Shown: positions 7,201-15,791 of the stretch, one piece after another
Numbering within the stretch: the first letter of the stretch is position 1
How the letters are laid out: each line of letters begins with the position of its first letter
Assembly (NCBI GenBank): GCA_009789175.1
Contig: CP046866.1
Coordinates: 62,001 to 126,000 of the forward strand
Reading direction: 5' to 3'
Origin: Salinibaculum litoreum
GTDB lineage: Archaea > Halobacteriota > Halobacteria > Halobacteriales > Haloarculaceae
Length of the DNA stretch: 64,000 nt
The notes under the pieces: model-generated
The model's input: the letters and a program-made list of their open reading frames with translations, nothing else
What the model was told of the DNA's origin: nothing
The model's database searches: none
Translations under genes and position numbers: made by a program

Positions 7201-8322
7201 ATGTTCGAAACTACCCGGCGAAAACTACTCGGGGCGATGGGTGTCGGTACTGCGGCGAGTGTCGCCGGCTGTGCGGCTGACGCACCGGCGATGGATAACG
7301 GGAAACAGGCGGCAAAGAACGTCGGGAGTGAGACGACCAATCAGGTCGATACCGACCAGGTCGCGGCCGACCCGACGGACCTGCCGGACCCGGTCGACTG
7401 GGACGAGCCACGCACCCACGAGGTGACGCTCACCATCGAGGAGGTCACTGCCGAAATCGAGCCGGGCGTGACCTTCGACTACATGACGTTCGGCGGGCAG
7501 ATTCCGGGGCCGATGGTGCGCGTCCGGCAGGGGGATACGGTCGAACTCACCCTGGAAAACGCCGAGTCGAACAACATGCCCCACAACGTCGACTTCCACG
7601 CCATCTACGGGACCGGCGGCGGGGCGGAGGCGACGACCGCCGAGCCGGGCGAACAGAACAAGATGCAGTTCCAGGCACGATATCCCGGAGCCTTCATCTA
7701 TCACTGTGCCGTCCCGAACCTCGACTATCACATCAGCGCCGGCATGTTCGGGATGATACTGGTCGAGCCAAGCGACGGGCTCCCCGATGTCGACAGGGAA
7801 CTGTATCTCGGCCAACACGAGCTCTACACCGACAAGGACACCGGTACGGAGGGGCACCACGGCTTCGACTTCGGAGCGATGGCCGACGAAGACCCCACCT
7901 ACGTCCTGCTCAACGGCGAGAAGTACGCGTGGGCAGCGGCCAACCGCGGCCCCGTCGAGGTCGACCAGGGGGACACCGTCCGGGTGTACCTCGTCGACGG
8001 CGGCCCGAACATCTCCAGTAACTTCCACCCAATCGGCAACGTCTGGAGTCGGGCCTACCGCGACGGCGGCCTCCCCGAAGACGAGGACCTGGCGGCCTAC
8101 GCCGACAAGAACGTTCAGACGATGAAAGTGCCACCGGGGAGCTGTATGATAGGGACCATGGAGACGCCGGTGCCCGAACGCATCAAGCTGGTCGACCATG
8201 CACTCAGTCGCGTCGCCCGGAAGGGCCTGCTGGCCGAAGTGGACGTCAACGGCACCGAAGACGAGGATATCTTCGACCCCGACTTCGACGGCTCCACGCA
8301 CGAGGGTCCCAAGTACAGCTGA
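7201..8322 (+). CDS. nirK: copper-containing nitrite reductase
   Basis: A 373-residue enzyme reducing nitrite to nitric oxide in denitrification, outside the membrane. The N-terminus has a Tat motif (RRKLLGAMG) and a lipobox ending at Cys24, so it is probably a lipid-anchored Tat substrate. Two cupredoxin domains follow. Type 1 copper ligands are H128, C169, H177 and M182; type 2 ligands are H133, H168 and H333; catalytic D131 and H276 are also present. All key residues are intact. It is divergent from the halocyanin gene, its likely electron donor, and the intergenic region has two NarO-type boxes. Confidence 0.96.
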   Translation: MFETTRRKLLGAMGVGTAASVAGCAADAPAMDNGKQAAKNVGSETTNQVDTDQVAADPTDLPDPVDWDEPRTHEVTLTIEEVTAEIEPGVTFDYMTFGGQIPGPMVRVRQGDTVELTLENAESNNMPHNVDFHAIYGTGGGAEATTAEPGEQNKMQFQARYPGAFIYHCAVPNLDYHISAGMFGMILVEPSDGLPDVDRELYLGQHELYTDKDTGTEGHHGFDFGAMADEDPTYVLLNGEKYAWAAANRGPVEVDQGDTVRVYLVDGGPNISSNFHPIGNVWSRAYRDGGLPEDEDLAAYADKNVQTMKVPPGSCMIGTMETPVPERIKLVDHALSRVARKGLLAEVDVNGTEDEDIFDPDFDGSTHEGPKYS

Positions 8323-8423
8323 GGACTCCCCTCACAGGCCCCCAGTAGACAGCAGGGACGACCCACGGGACGGCATCGGCGCGTACCGGGGCGTTTTTCT
8401 CTACCCCCGTCGAAGGGTCAGAC

Positions 8424-9110
8424 GTGCTTTCGGTCGAGTTACACGCCCACTCGTCGCTGTCCTACGACGGGCGCGACCCAATCGAGGACCTCCTCGAACA
8501 GGCCCGTCGCGCTGGACTCGACGCCCTTGCGGTTACCGACCACGACGAGATAGACGCCAGTCTCCGCGCAGCCGAGATGGCCGAGGAGTACGGCCTCGTC
8601 GGCATCCCCGGCATGGAGGTCACCAGCGAGGCCGGCCACGTGCTCGGACTCGGGATTCACGAACTCATCCCCGAGGGGCTGTCCTTCCAGGAGACACTCG
8701 ACCGCATCCACGACCAGGGGGGTATCGCCGTGGTTCCCCATCCCTTCCAGGAGTCCCGCCACGGCGTGCTTGCGGAGATATCCAAGGCGGAGTTGACCGC
8801 CGCGGACGCCATCGAAGTGTACAACTCACGGCTGTTCACCGGCCGCGCCAACCGACAGGCCGAACGCTTCGCCCGCCGCCACGACATGCCGATGACCGCC
8901 GGCAGCGACGCCCACATCAGCGAGATGGTCGGACAGGCCATCACCAACGTCGACACCGACGAGCGAACCGTCGACGCTGTCCTCTCGGCAGTCGCTGCCG
9001 GCCGGACCACCGTCGAAGGGCAGCGAACCCCCTGGCATATCAGCGTCCAGCAGTTCGCCGGCAGCGTCAAGCGTCGTGTCACCTCGCAGGTTCTCGGACT
9101 GCTCCGATGA
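8424..9110 (+). CDS. PHP-domain phosphoesterase
   Basis: A 228-residue protein of the polymerase-and-histidinol-phosphatase fold. Metal-binding motifs are visible: HAHSSLSYDG near the start, VTDHDEID, VVPHPF, and GSDAHISEMVG near 170. The start is a GTG at 8424. The product probably hydrolyses a phosphoester (nucleotide or RNase AM-like activity), but the substrate is not determined. Its stop overlaps the next start as ATGA at 9107-9110, so it is translationally coupled with the asparagine-synthase-like gene. That pairing is not explained by a known pathway. Confidence 0.85.
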   Translation: MLSVELHAHSSLSYDGRDPIEDLLEQARRAGLDALAVTDHDEIDASLRAAEMAEEYGLVGIPGMEVTSEAGHVLGLGIHELIPEGLSFQETLDRIHDQGGIAVVPHPFQESRHGVLAEISKAELTAADAIEVYNSRLFTGRANRQAERFARRHDMPMTAGSDAHISEMVGQAITNVDTDERTVDAVLSAVAAGRTTVEGQRTPWHISVQQFAGSVKRRVTSQVLGLLR

Positions 9111-10243
9111 CGCCCGACGGCCACGCTCACGACGACACCACCAGTGAGTCACGACTGTTCGGTGCCGACCCGGCGCTCGTCCGCGAGGCCCTCGACCGGG
9201 ACGACCCCCTGCCGGGAACGCGGGGCTTCGCTGGTACCCTCGACGGCCGCCTCGTCCGGGACACGCTGGGCCGTGAACCGCTGTTTTCCGAGGCCGGCGA
9301 CCCGACGGTCTGGAGCCGTGAACCCACGGACCTCGCCGACCCCGACCCCGTCCCTGCCGGACACGTCCGCCAGCGCCGCGACGGTGTGACCGTCGACGAG
9401 CGCGTCTGGTCGCTGCCGACACCCGACCCGGTGAGAGATAGGGACCGCGCCGTCACGCAGGTGCAAACGGCACTCGAGGAGTCCCTTGCCGATACTGAGG
9501 AAACGTCGCTGGCTGTCGCCTTCTCGGGTGGCGTCGACTCGGCGCTTCTGGCGGCCCGCCTCGATGCGCCGCTGTACGTCGCCGGCTTCCCCGACAGCCA
9601 CGATGTCGAGGCTGCCCGCTCTGCCGCTCGCATCCTCGACTGTGACCTCCGGGTTGTCGACCTTGACCACGACACGCTCGAAGCCGCAGTTCCGGCGGTG
9701 GTGCGTGCTACCGGCCGGACGAACGCGATGGCCGTCGGGATTGCGCTGCCGCTTCTGGTGGTCGCCCAGCAGGTCACTGCCGATGGCTTCGACCGCCTCG
9801 CACTCGGGCAGGGGGCAGACGAACTCTTCGGTGGCTATGCGAAAGTCGCCAAAGCGCCCGACGACCCCCGTGTCGAGGCCGACACTGTCCGCAGTGCCCG
9901 CGACGAGATGCTCGCGACGCTGCCCGACCAGTTAGAGCGTGACGTGTTGGCCCTGCGCGGGGCCGGCGTCGAGCCAGTGACGCCGCTTCTGGACGACCGG
10001 GTCGTGCGGGCGGCGCTGCAGTTGCCCGGGGAGTTGCTCGTGACCGACCGCGGTGAGCGCAAGTGGGCGTTGCGGCTGGCTGCCCGGAGCCTGCTGCCCG
10101 ACCGCATCGCCTTCCGTGAGAAAAAGGCAGTGCAGTACGGCAGTCTCGTCGCTCGCGAACTCGACCGGCTGGCCCGCCAGGACGGGTTCAAACGCCGGAT
10201 GGACGACCACGTCACACAGTACGTCGAGTCGCTGGTCGAGTAA
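9107..10243 (+). CDS. asparagine synthase-related ATP-pyrophosphatase
   Basis: A 378-residue protein. The PP-loop SGGVDSALLAARL (about 139-151) is the ATP-pyrophosphatase motif of the asparagine synthetase C-terminal domain, and ALGQGADELFGGY is the second family signature. The N-terminal 90 residues look like a shortened glutamine-amidotransferase-like beta domain without a catalytic Cys2. It may therefore use free ammonia or another amine rather than glutamine. The start at 9107 overlaps the PHP stop; the upstream open frame is not coding in style. It could also be a tRNA or cofactor amidating enzyme. Confidence 0.85.
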   Translation: MTPDGHAHDDTTSESRLFGADPALVREALDRDDPLPGTRGFAGTLDGRLVRDTLGREPLFSEAGDPTVWSREPTDLADPDPVPAGHVRQRRDGVTVDERVWSLPTPDPVRDRDRAVTQVQTALEESLADTEETSLAVAFSGGVDSALLAARLDAPLYVAGFPDSHDVEAARSAARILDCDLRVVDLDHDTLEAAVPAVVRATGRTNAMAVGIALPLLVVAQQVTADGFDRLALGQGADELFGGYAKVAKAPDDPRVEADTVRSARDEMLATLPDQLERDVLALRGAGVEPVTPLLDDRVVRAALQLPGELLVTDRGERKWALRLAARSLLPDRIAFREKKAVQYGSLVARELDRLARQDGFKRRMDDHVTQYVESLVE

Positions 10244-10306
10244 CCCGACCACCCGCCGGAACGCGAAATGTATTTCTGACTATTGAGTGAACCGACAGCC
10301 ACGCCC

Positions 10307-10639
10307 ATGAACCCCTATGCCCTCCTCACTGCGGCAATCGTTTCGGAACTGTTCGGCACGACCTGTCTGAAACTCTCGGAAGGGTTTTCGAAACCGCTCC
10401 CCAGCGCCGGCGTCGTCGTCGGCTACGGGCTGGCGTTCTACCTCGTCTCGCTGACGCTTGAGGACCTGCCGGTCGGCGTCGTCTACGGCACCTGGGCCGC
10501 ACTCGGCATCGTCGGCGTGGCTGCAATCGGTATCGTCGTCTTCGGCGAACAGGTCGATATGCCCGGTGCCGTCGGCGTCGCGCTCATTCTCGTCGGCGTG
10601 TACTTCCTCAACGTCGTCTCCGAGATGTCCGCACACTGA
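10307..10639 (+). CDS. SMR-family multidrug/cation exporter
   Basis: A 110-residue protein with four membrane helices of the EmrE/QacE small multidrug resistance family. The essential membrane glutamate is E14 (AIVSELFGTTCLKLSEGF), and the helix-3 signature VGVVYGTWAALG is present. It acts as a dimer exchanging protons for cationic drugs, guanidinium or similar compounds. The start at 10307 is preferred over an in-frame TTG at 10283 because it places the glutamate at the usual residue 14. It appears monocistronic and converges on mutS. Confidence 0.9.
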   Translation: MNPYALLTAAIVSELFGTTCLKLSEGFSKPLPSAGVVVGYGLAFYLVSLTLEDLPVGVVYGTWAALGIVGVAAIGIVVFGEQVDMPGAVGVALILVGVYFLNVVSEMSAH

Positions 10640-10654
10640 CCCACGACAAGCGCA

Positions 10655-13387
10655 TCACTCCAGTTGCTCTTGCCACTCCTGAACGCGGGCCATGAGTTCG
10701 ACCGGCGGCGTCTCGTCGACTTCCAACTCCGCGAGGTCGTCGAGGACTGCCTCGGTCTCGGGGTCCAGTCCCGACGCCTCGCTCTCCGCGTGGCTGCCGT
10801 CGGTGGCGACTGGGACATCCTCCGTCGATTCGCCGCCCGCTTCCTTTGACTCCTCGGCCCGGAACTCGCCGGAGTCGAGGTCGAAGACGACCTGTGTCGT
10901 CTCCTCGCTGTCGCCGCCCCTGACCTCGATGGCCTCGTCCTCACGCAACCGCTGTAGGACTTCCCGGGAGCGGTCGACGACCGGACCCGGCACACCTGCG
11001 AGGTCGGCGACGTGGATGCCATAGGAGCGGTCCGTCGGCCCGTCACGAACGGTTCGTAGGAAGGTCACGTCGCCCTCGTCGGGGTCGCCGTCAACCGCGA
11101 CGTGGACGTTGTGGACCGTCGGGAGTTCGTCACCCAGCGTCGTCAGTTCGTGGTAGTGGGTCGCAAAGAGGGTCTTCGCGCGCACCTCGTTGACGATGTA
11201 CTCCGTTGCGGCCCACGCGATGGAGATGCCGTCGTAGGTGGCGGTACCCCGGCCAACCTCGTCGAGAATCACAAGCGAGTCCGCCGTCGCGGAGTGGAGG
11301 ATGTTCGAGAGTTCCTGCATCTCGACCATAAAGGTCGACCGCCCCTGGGCGAGTTCGTCCAGCGCGCCGACGCGGGTGTAGATGCCATCGACCAGTCCGA
11401 CCGTCGCCGACCGCGCTGGGACGAAGCTGCCGACCTGTGCCAGCAGCGTAATCAGCGCCTGCTGGCGCATATAGGTCGATTTCCCGCTCATGTTGGGGCC
11501 GGTCACGATGAGGAACTGGCGGGGGGAGGCACCCGCCTGTCCGCCGGTGTCCGCGGCCGAGTCCGGCCCAACCCCGTCCATGCGAAGGTCGTTGGGGACG
11601 AAATCGGTCGTCTGCTCGACGACCGGGTGTCGCCCGGCTTCGACGGTCAGCTCGCGGCCGTCAGTGAGTTCGGGGCGCGTCCAGTCGTTTCGGACGGCGT
11701 GTGCTGCGAGACTCGCAAAGACATCCGCTCTGGCGAGTGCGCGGCCGACATCCTGGAGCAGTTCGGCACAGGCGGCCACCCGCTCGCGCAGCGTCTCGAA
11801 CAGTTCCCGCTCCAGGTCGTGGCGTTGCTCTTCGAGACGCAGTACCTCGCGTTCGCGCTCTTCCAGTTCGGGGATGGTGAACCGTTCGGAGTTTTTCAGC
11901 GTCTTGATTTGCTCGTAGGACTCGGGGACGGCGTCGGTCTCACTGTTTCCGACCTGGATGTAGTAGCCATCAGTCTTGTTGCGGTCGACCGAGAGGTGGG
12001 TGATGCCCGTTTTCGATTTCTCCCGCTCTGGCAGGGACTCTATCCACTCCAGGGCCTCCTCGTGGCGGCTGATGACTTCGTCCAGTTCCTCGTCGTAGCC
12101 CTCGCGGATGAGCCCGCCCTGCGTTATCGTGCCGGGCGGGTCCTCGACCAGCGCCTCCTCCAGTTGTGTCACGAGCGTCTGAACGGCGTCGTGGTCTGGT
12201 CGGTCGAGTACGTCCGCGAGCGCGCTCCCGGCGAGGCGGTCGGTGCCGGCCACTAGGTCGGCGAGTTCGGGCAGGAGTGCAAGTGTCTCCGCGGCCGCCC
12301 GCAGGTCCCGGGCGTCGGCACTCCCCGAGGCGGCACGCGAGGCCAGCCGTTCGAGGTCGTAGGCACCATCCAGCAGGTCCCGGAGTTGCTCGCGGGCCAT
12401 CGCCGCCTCCGTGAGTGCCGCCACCGCTGATTGACGGCGTTCGAGTTCACCGCGTGTCTGGAGCGGCCGCTGGAGCCACTCCGCGAGCAGTCGCGAGCCC
12501 GCGCTCGTGACCGTGTGGTCAATCGTCGAGAGCAGCGACCCCGAGCGGTCGCCCTGCATCGTCTCCGTGAGTTCGAGGTTGCGCTGTGTCGTCGCGTCGA
12601 GTTCGACGTGGTTGCCCCCGCCGTGGGCCTGCAAACGGGTCATCGACGCCAGTACACCCGCACCGGTCTCCTCGACGTACGAGAGGACTGCCCCGGCCGC
12701 GCGGACGGCAGTCTCCTGCTCGGCGACGCCGACGCTTTCGAGCGTCTCGCGGCCGAACTGGTCGCGGACTGTGTGGCGCGCCCGGCCCGGGGCAAACGCC
12801 TCGGTCGTGTGTAGGGTGAGCATCGCGTCGGTCCGGTCGCGCAGGTCCCCCAGCAGTTCGTCGTCGCTTCGGACCGCCGGCCCGGGCAGTATCTCGACGG
12901 GGGCGAACCGGTAGAGGTCGGTCAACACGCCGTCGGCGGCGTCCGCACCGCTGCGCTCGGTGACGTGGAACTGTCCGGTGGTCACGTCGGCGAAGGCGAC
13001 GCCGAAGGTGTCGCCGTCCCGGACGACGCTTGCGAGGTACTGGGCGTCGGCATCGGTCGTCTCTAACAGTGTGCCGGGGGAGACGACCCGCGTAATCTCG
13101 CGGGCGTGGCCGCTGTCGGTTTCGTACTGGTCGGCGACGGCAACCCGATAGCCCCGTTCGACCAGCGCAGAGACATACGGGGTGAGGTCATCAACAGGGA
13201 CGCCGGCCATCGGATACGACGAGCCATGCGAGGACTTCTGGGAGACCTGCAGGTCGAGCTCGGACGCAACAGTCTCGGCGTCGTCGGCGAAAAACTCGTA
13301 GAAGTCACCGCACTGCATCGCCAGCAGGTCCGCTTCCGTCTCCTCTTTGAGCGCGAGAAACTCCCCGACGATGCCCTCGGCAGTCAT
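10655..13387 (-). CDS. mutS: DNA mismatch repair protein MutS (first paralogue)
   Basis: A 910-residue MutS1-type protein. The mismatch-recognition motif FYE is at 29-31 (GDFYEFF), Walker [10 protein letters not shown] is near 630, and Walker B is [16 protein letters not shown]. The C-terminus has a long acidic insert before the final helical dimerisation region (ELEVDETPPVELMARVQEW). It recognises mispairs and, with MutL, starts repair; no mutL is in this window. A minus-strand TATA-like TTTTAACC near 13409-13418 suggests a leaderless transcript. A second full-length paralogue lies at 21478. Confidence 0.95.
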   Translation of the reverse strand: MTAEGIVGEFLALKEETEADLLAMQCGDFYEFFADDAETVASELDLQVSQKSSHGSSYPMAGVPVDDLTPYVSALVERGYRVAVADQYETDSGHAREITRVVSPGTLLETTDADAQYLASVVRDGDTFGVAFADVTTGQFHVTERSGADAADGVLTDLYRFAPVEILPGPAVRSDDELLGDLRDRTDAMLTLHTTEAFAPGRARHTVRDQFGRETLESVGVAEQETAVRAAGAVLSYVEETGAGVLASMTRLQAHGGGNHVELDATTQRNLELTETMQGDRSGSLLSTIDHTVTSAGSRLLAEWLQRPLQTRGELERRQSAVAALTEAAMAREQLRDLLDGAYDLERLASRAASGSADARDLRAAAETLALLPELADLVAGTDRLAGSALADVLDRPDHDAVQTLVTQLEEALVEDPPGTITQGGLIREGYDEELDEVISRHEEALEWIESLPEREKSKTGITHLSVDRNKTDGYYIQVGNSETDAVPESYEQIKTLKNSERFTIPELEEREREVLRLEEQRHDLERELFETLRERVAACAELLQDVGRALARADVFASLAAHAVRNDWTRPELTDGRELTVEAGRHPVVEQTTDFVPNDLRMDGVGPDSAADTGGQAGASPRQFLIVTGPNMSGKSTYMRQQALITLLAQVGSFVPARSATVGLVDGIYTRVGALDELAQGRSTFMVEMQELSNILHSATADSLVILDEVGRGTATYDGISIAWAATEYIVNEVRAKTLFATHYHELTTLGDELPTVHNVHVAVDGDPDEGDVTFLRTVRDGPTDRSYGIHVADLAGVPGPVVDRSREVLQRLREDEAIEVRGGDSEETTQVVFDLDSGEFRAEESKEAGGESTEDVPVATDGSHAESEASGLDPETEAVLDDLAELEVDETPPVELMARVQEWQEQLE

Positions 13388-13436
13388 ACGCGTCTGTGGG
13401 TGCGTCCCCGGTTAAAACGCTGTGGGTCCGCCCGCG

Positions 13437-13874
13437 CTACGCTGACCCGTCGAGTTCGTCGAACAGCGACTCGACCCGTTGCTCGATGTCGTCCCGAATC
13501 GCACGGACTGCGTCGAGGTCCTCCCCATCGGGGTCCGGCAGCCCCCAGTCCCGAACATCGACAGCCTCGCCCACGTCACCGACATCGAGCGTCGAACAGC
13601 CCATCGTCGCCACGTAGTCACAGGAACGCAACGCATCGAGTGAGATGTCGCGCGGTTCGCGCCCGGAGAGGTCGAAATCCTCCTCGGCCATCACCTCGAT
13701 GACCTCCTCGTGAACGCTGTCGGCGGGGGCCGTGCCACCGGTCAGGATGTCCACGTTGTCGAGCCCTCGGCGGTCGCGTTCGCGCTCGGCGAAGGCCGTC
13801 GACATCTGTGAGCGGCCGGCGTTTTGGACGCACATGAAGGCGATGCGAATCGTATCGTCAGTGTCTGCTGTCAT
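13437..13874 (-). CDS. arsC: arsenate reductase, low-molecular-weight phosphatase type
   Basis: A 145-residue protein whose N-terminus carries the phosphatase loop CVQNAGRSQM (C-x5-R-S), the catalytic signature of thioredoxin- or mycothiol-linked arsenate reductases and LMW tyrosine phosphatases. The acid/base region is VRDWGLPDPDG. The start is 2 bases after the acr3 stop, so the operon order is arsR, acr3, arsC. It reduces arsenate to arsenite for export by Acr3. A protein-phosphatase role is possible but the context argues for arsenate. Confidence 0.9.
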   Translation of the reverse strand: MTADTDDTIRIAFMCVQNAGRSQMSTAFAERERDRRGLDNVDILTGGTAPADSVHEEVIEVMAEEDFDLSGREPRDISLDALRSCDYVATMGCSTLDVGDVGEAVDVRDWGLPDPDGEDLDAVRAIRDDIEQRVESLFDELDGSA

Positions 13875-13876
13875 GG

Positions 13877-15037
13877 TTAGTCGTCGTCAGGCGTGTCCGC
13901 AGGCGTCTGTCTGTCGAGGCTTCCGGTGTCGAACCCGGCCCAGTCGAAGCGCCGCTGGAAATACAGCGCGACGTTGACCAGCGCCAGCAACACTGGCACC
14001 TCGATGAGCGGGCCGACGACGGTGGCGAAGGCGACGCCGGACCCGACGCCGAAGACGGCGACGGCGACGGCGATGGCGAGTTCGAAGTTGTTGCTCGCGG
14101 CGGTGAAACCGATTGCCGTCGTCGTGGAGTAATCCGCGCCGATGCCCCGGCCCATGCCGAAACTGACCAGGAACATCACGACGAAGTAGATGGTCAGCGG
14201 CACCGCGATGAGCAACACGTCCCCGGGCGCGGCGACGATGTTGTTCCCCTGCGTGGCGAACATCACGATGACGGTAAACAGAAGCGCAACGAGGGTGAGC
14301 GGGTCGATTCGGGGGACGAACTCCTCGTCGTACCACGGCTCGCTTTTGACCCGCGTGCCGACATAGCGCGTCAGGAAGCCAGCGGCGAAGGGGACCCCGA
14401 GGAAGATGAAGATGGCCTCGAACACCTGCCCCACCGTGATGTCGAAAGTGGTGATGCCGGCCACCAGCGATTCCATCCCGAGCACCGGGGGCAAGAAGAG
14501 TGCGAAAAACCAGACGTAGACGCCATAGGTAAGAATCTGGAAGAGGCTGTTGAACGCCACGAGTCCGGTGACATATTCCGTCGAGCCCTCGGCGAGTTCG
14601 TTCCAGACCAGTACCATCGCGATACACCGGGCCATCCCGATGAAGACCAGTCCGAGGAAGTACTCGGGGCGGGCAGGCAGGCCGGGCACGAGTCCGCTGA
14701 AGAAGAAGACCGCGAGCCCGAACATCAGGGTCGGGCCGATGAGCCAGTTCTGGACGAGGCTCAACCCCAGCACCCGCCAGTTGCTGAAGACGGTGGGGAG
14801 CCGCGAGTAGTCGGCTTTCGCAAGCGGCGGGTACATCATCAGGATGAGGCCAATCTCGACCAGGTGGAGGTCCTGAATCGGCTGTGTCACCGACGGAGCG
14901 ACGTAGCCAAGTCCGACGCCGACGGCCATCGCCCCGAAAATCCAGACGGTGAGATACTTGTCCAGAAAGTCCATCGACCGCGGGTCGCCACAGGACTCAC
15001 AGCCACAGTCCGGCCCGTGTTCGTGGGCGTTACTCAT
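13877..15037 (-). CDS. acr3: ACR3-family arsenite efflux transporter
   Basis: A 386-residue integral membrane protein with about ten helices of the bile-acid/arsenite transporter superfamily. The conserved ACR3 helix with the critical cysteine is GMARCIAMVLVWNELAEG, and the partner motif is AIGFTAASNNFELAIA. The cytoplasmic N-terminus is Cys/His rich (HEHGPDCGCESCG) and could bind a metalloid. The start is set at 15037, overlapping arsR by 8 bases; the longer frame would intrude further. It exports arsenite made by ArsC. Confidence 0.95.
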   Translation of the reverse strand: MSNAHEHGPDCGCESCGDPRSMDFLDKYLTVWIFGAMAVGVGLGYVAPSVTQPIQDLHLVEIGLILMMYPPLAKADYSRLPTVFSNWRVLGLSLVQNWLIGPTLMFGLAVFFFSGLVPGLPARPEYFLGLVFIGMARCIAMVLVWNELAEGSTEYVTGLVAFNSLFQILTYGVYVWFFALFLPPVLGMESLVAGITTFDITVGQVFEAIFIFLGVPFAAGFLTRYVGTRVKSEPWYDEEFVPRIDPLTLVALLFTVIVMFATQGNNIVAAPGDVLLIAVPLTIYFVVMFLVSFGMGRGIGADYSTTTAIGFTAASNNFELAIAVAVAVFGVGSGVAFATVVGPLIEVPVLLALVNVALYFQRRFDWAGFDTGSLDRQTPADTPDDD

Positions 15038-15470
15038 CGTCCGGCCTCGCAGTACCAGTGTGTGCAACGCCGGACTCGCCGATGCTCCCGTCGAGGACGG
15101 TCACCAGCGCGACGGCGCGGTTGGTCGCGCGGTATTTCTTCCAGCGGCCGTCTTTGCGCCCCTCGACCAGCCCCGCCTCCGACAGCGTCGACAGCGCGTG
15201 GCTGATGGCGCTCTCGCTGACATCGACGATGGCGTCGAGTTCACAGACACAGAGTTCCTCCCCGGCAGCGACCAGCGCCCGGACCAGCGTCAGGCGCGTC
15301 TCGTTGGCCAGCGCCGACAACACGTCCAGTTCGGTGCCGACCCGGTCGGACCCGAGTGCCGTCTCTAGCGCCCCGAGTTCATCGAGCCGCCTGTCGACAT
15401 CCTCACTGCGGCACTCGCCGAGTTCGTCGTCGAGGTACCGCCGAAGCCGCTCCGTCGATTGAGACATCAT
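15030..15470 (-). CDS. arsR: ArsR-family transcriptional repressor
   Basis: A 146-residue winged-helix regulator. Residues about 50-115 match ArsR: LSALANETRLTLVRALVAAGEELCVCELDAI, then SESAISHALSTLSEAGLV and a wing. The CVC pair in the first helix region is the classic arsenite-sensing position. It should repress the arsR-acr3-arsC operon until arsenite binds. A clear TATATAAC on the minus strand near 15493-15500 lies about 27 bases upstream, so translation probably starts at 15470 or 15467 without a leader. Confidence 0.92.
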   Translation of the reverse strand: MMSQSTERLRRYLDDELGECRSEDVDRRLDELGALETALGSDRVGTELDVLSALANETRLTLVRALVAAGEELCVCELDAIVDVSESAISHALSTLSEAGLVEGRKDGRWKKYRATNRAVALVTVLDGSIGESGVAHTGTARPDDE

Positions 15471-15791
15471 TCAATTGTCTTGGTGGCAGATAGTTATATA
15501 TTATGATTAGTGCCCTACTGGACGCGCCTATACGGCCCCTTTCAAAGCCAGCCCACGCACTCTATTGAAGGGCTGTTCAATAAGATGGGAGAGGAGTGGC
15601 AGTGTTCGCTACAGCAACGGGCTACCGGGACATCCAGCCGAGGAATAGAGAGTTGTCGGTGCGAAGTAAGGGAACCGACTGGCAGGGCGTCCCAACACGC
15701 TGGTTCCCACTCGATTGTAGAATAATGACATCTCAGAGAGAGTTGGCTTCCGGCCTGAAGCCTTTTGACTGCGGGCAAGTAACACCGGGCA
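15471..15791. other. 321-base gap between arsR and the surface-protease gene
   Basis: No convincing gene. It holds the arsR promoter at its left end. GGCTTC/GAAGCC (15745-15750 and 15757-15762) followed by TTTT looks like a terminator on the plus strand, although no plus-strand gene precedes it. An inverted repeat GGGAACC/GGTTCCC also occurs near 15670-15710. Short open frames here have no haloarchaeal protein character. Confidence 0.5.

Noticed and set aside
7225..8301. 358-residue minus-strand open frame across nirK
   Set aside because: Antisense shadow; NirK copper ligands are all intact on the plus strand.
8198..9106. Long N-terminal extension of the asparagine-synthase-like ORF
   Set aside because: The extension is Arg/Pro-rich antisense-like sequence that lies over the PHP gene; the ATG at 9107 in an ATGA overlap gives the family N-terminus.
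15471..15791. Insertion-sequence remnant
   Set aside because: No transposase-like reading frame, terminal inverted repeats or target duplication could be recognised.
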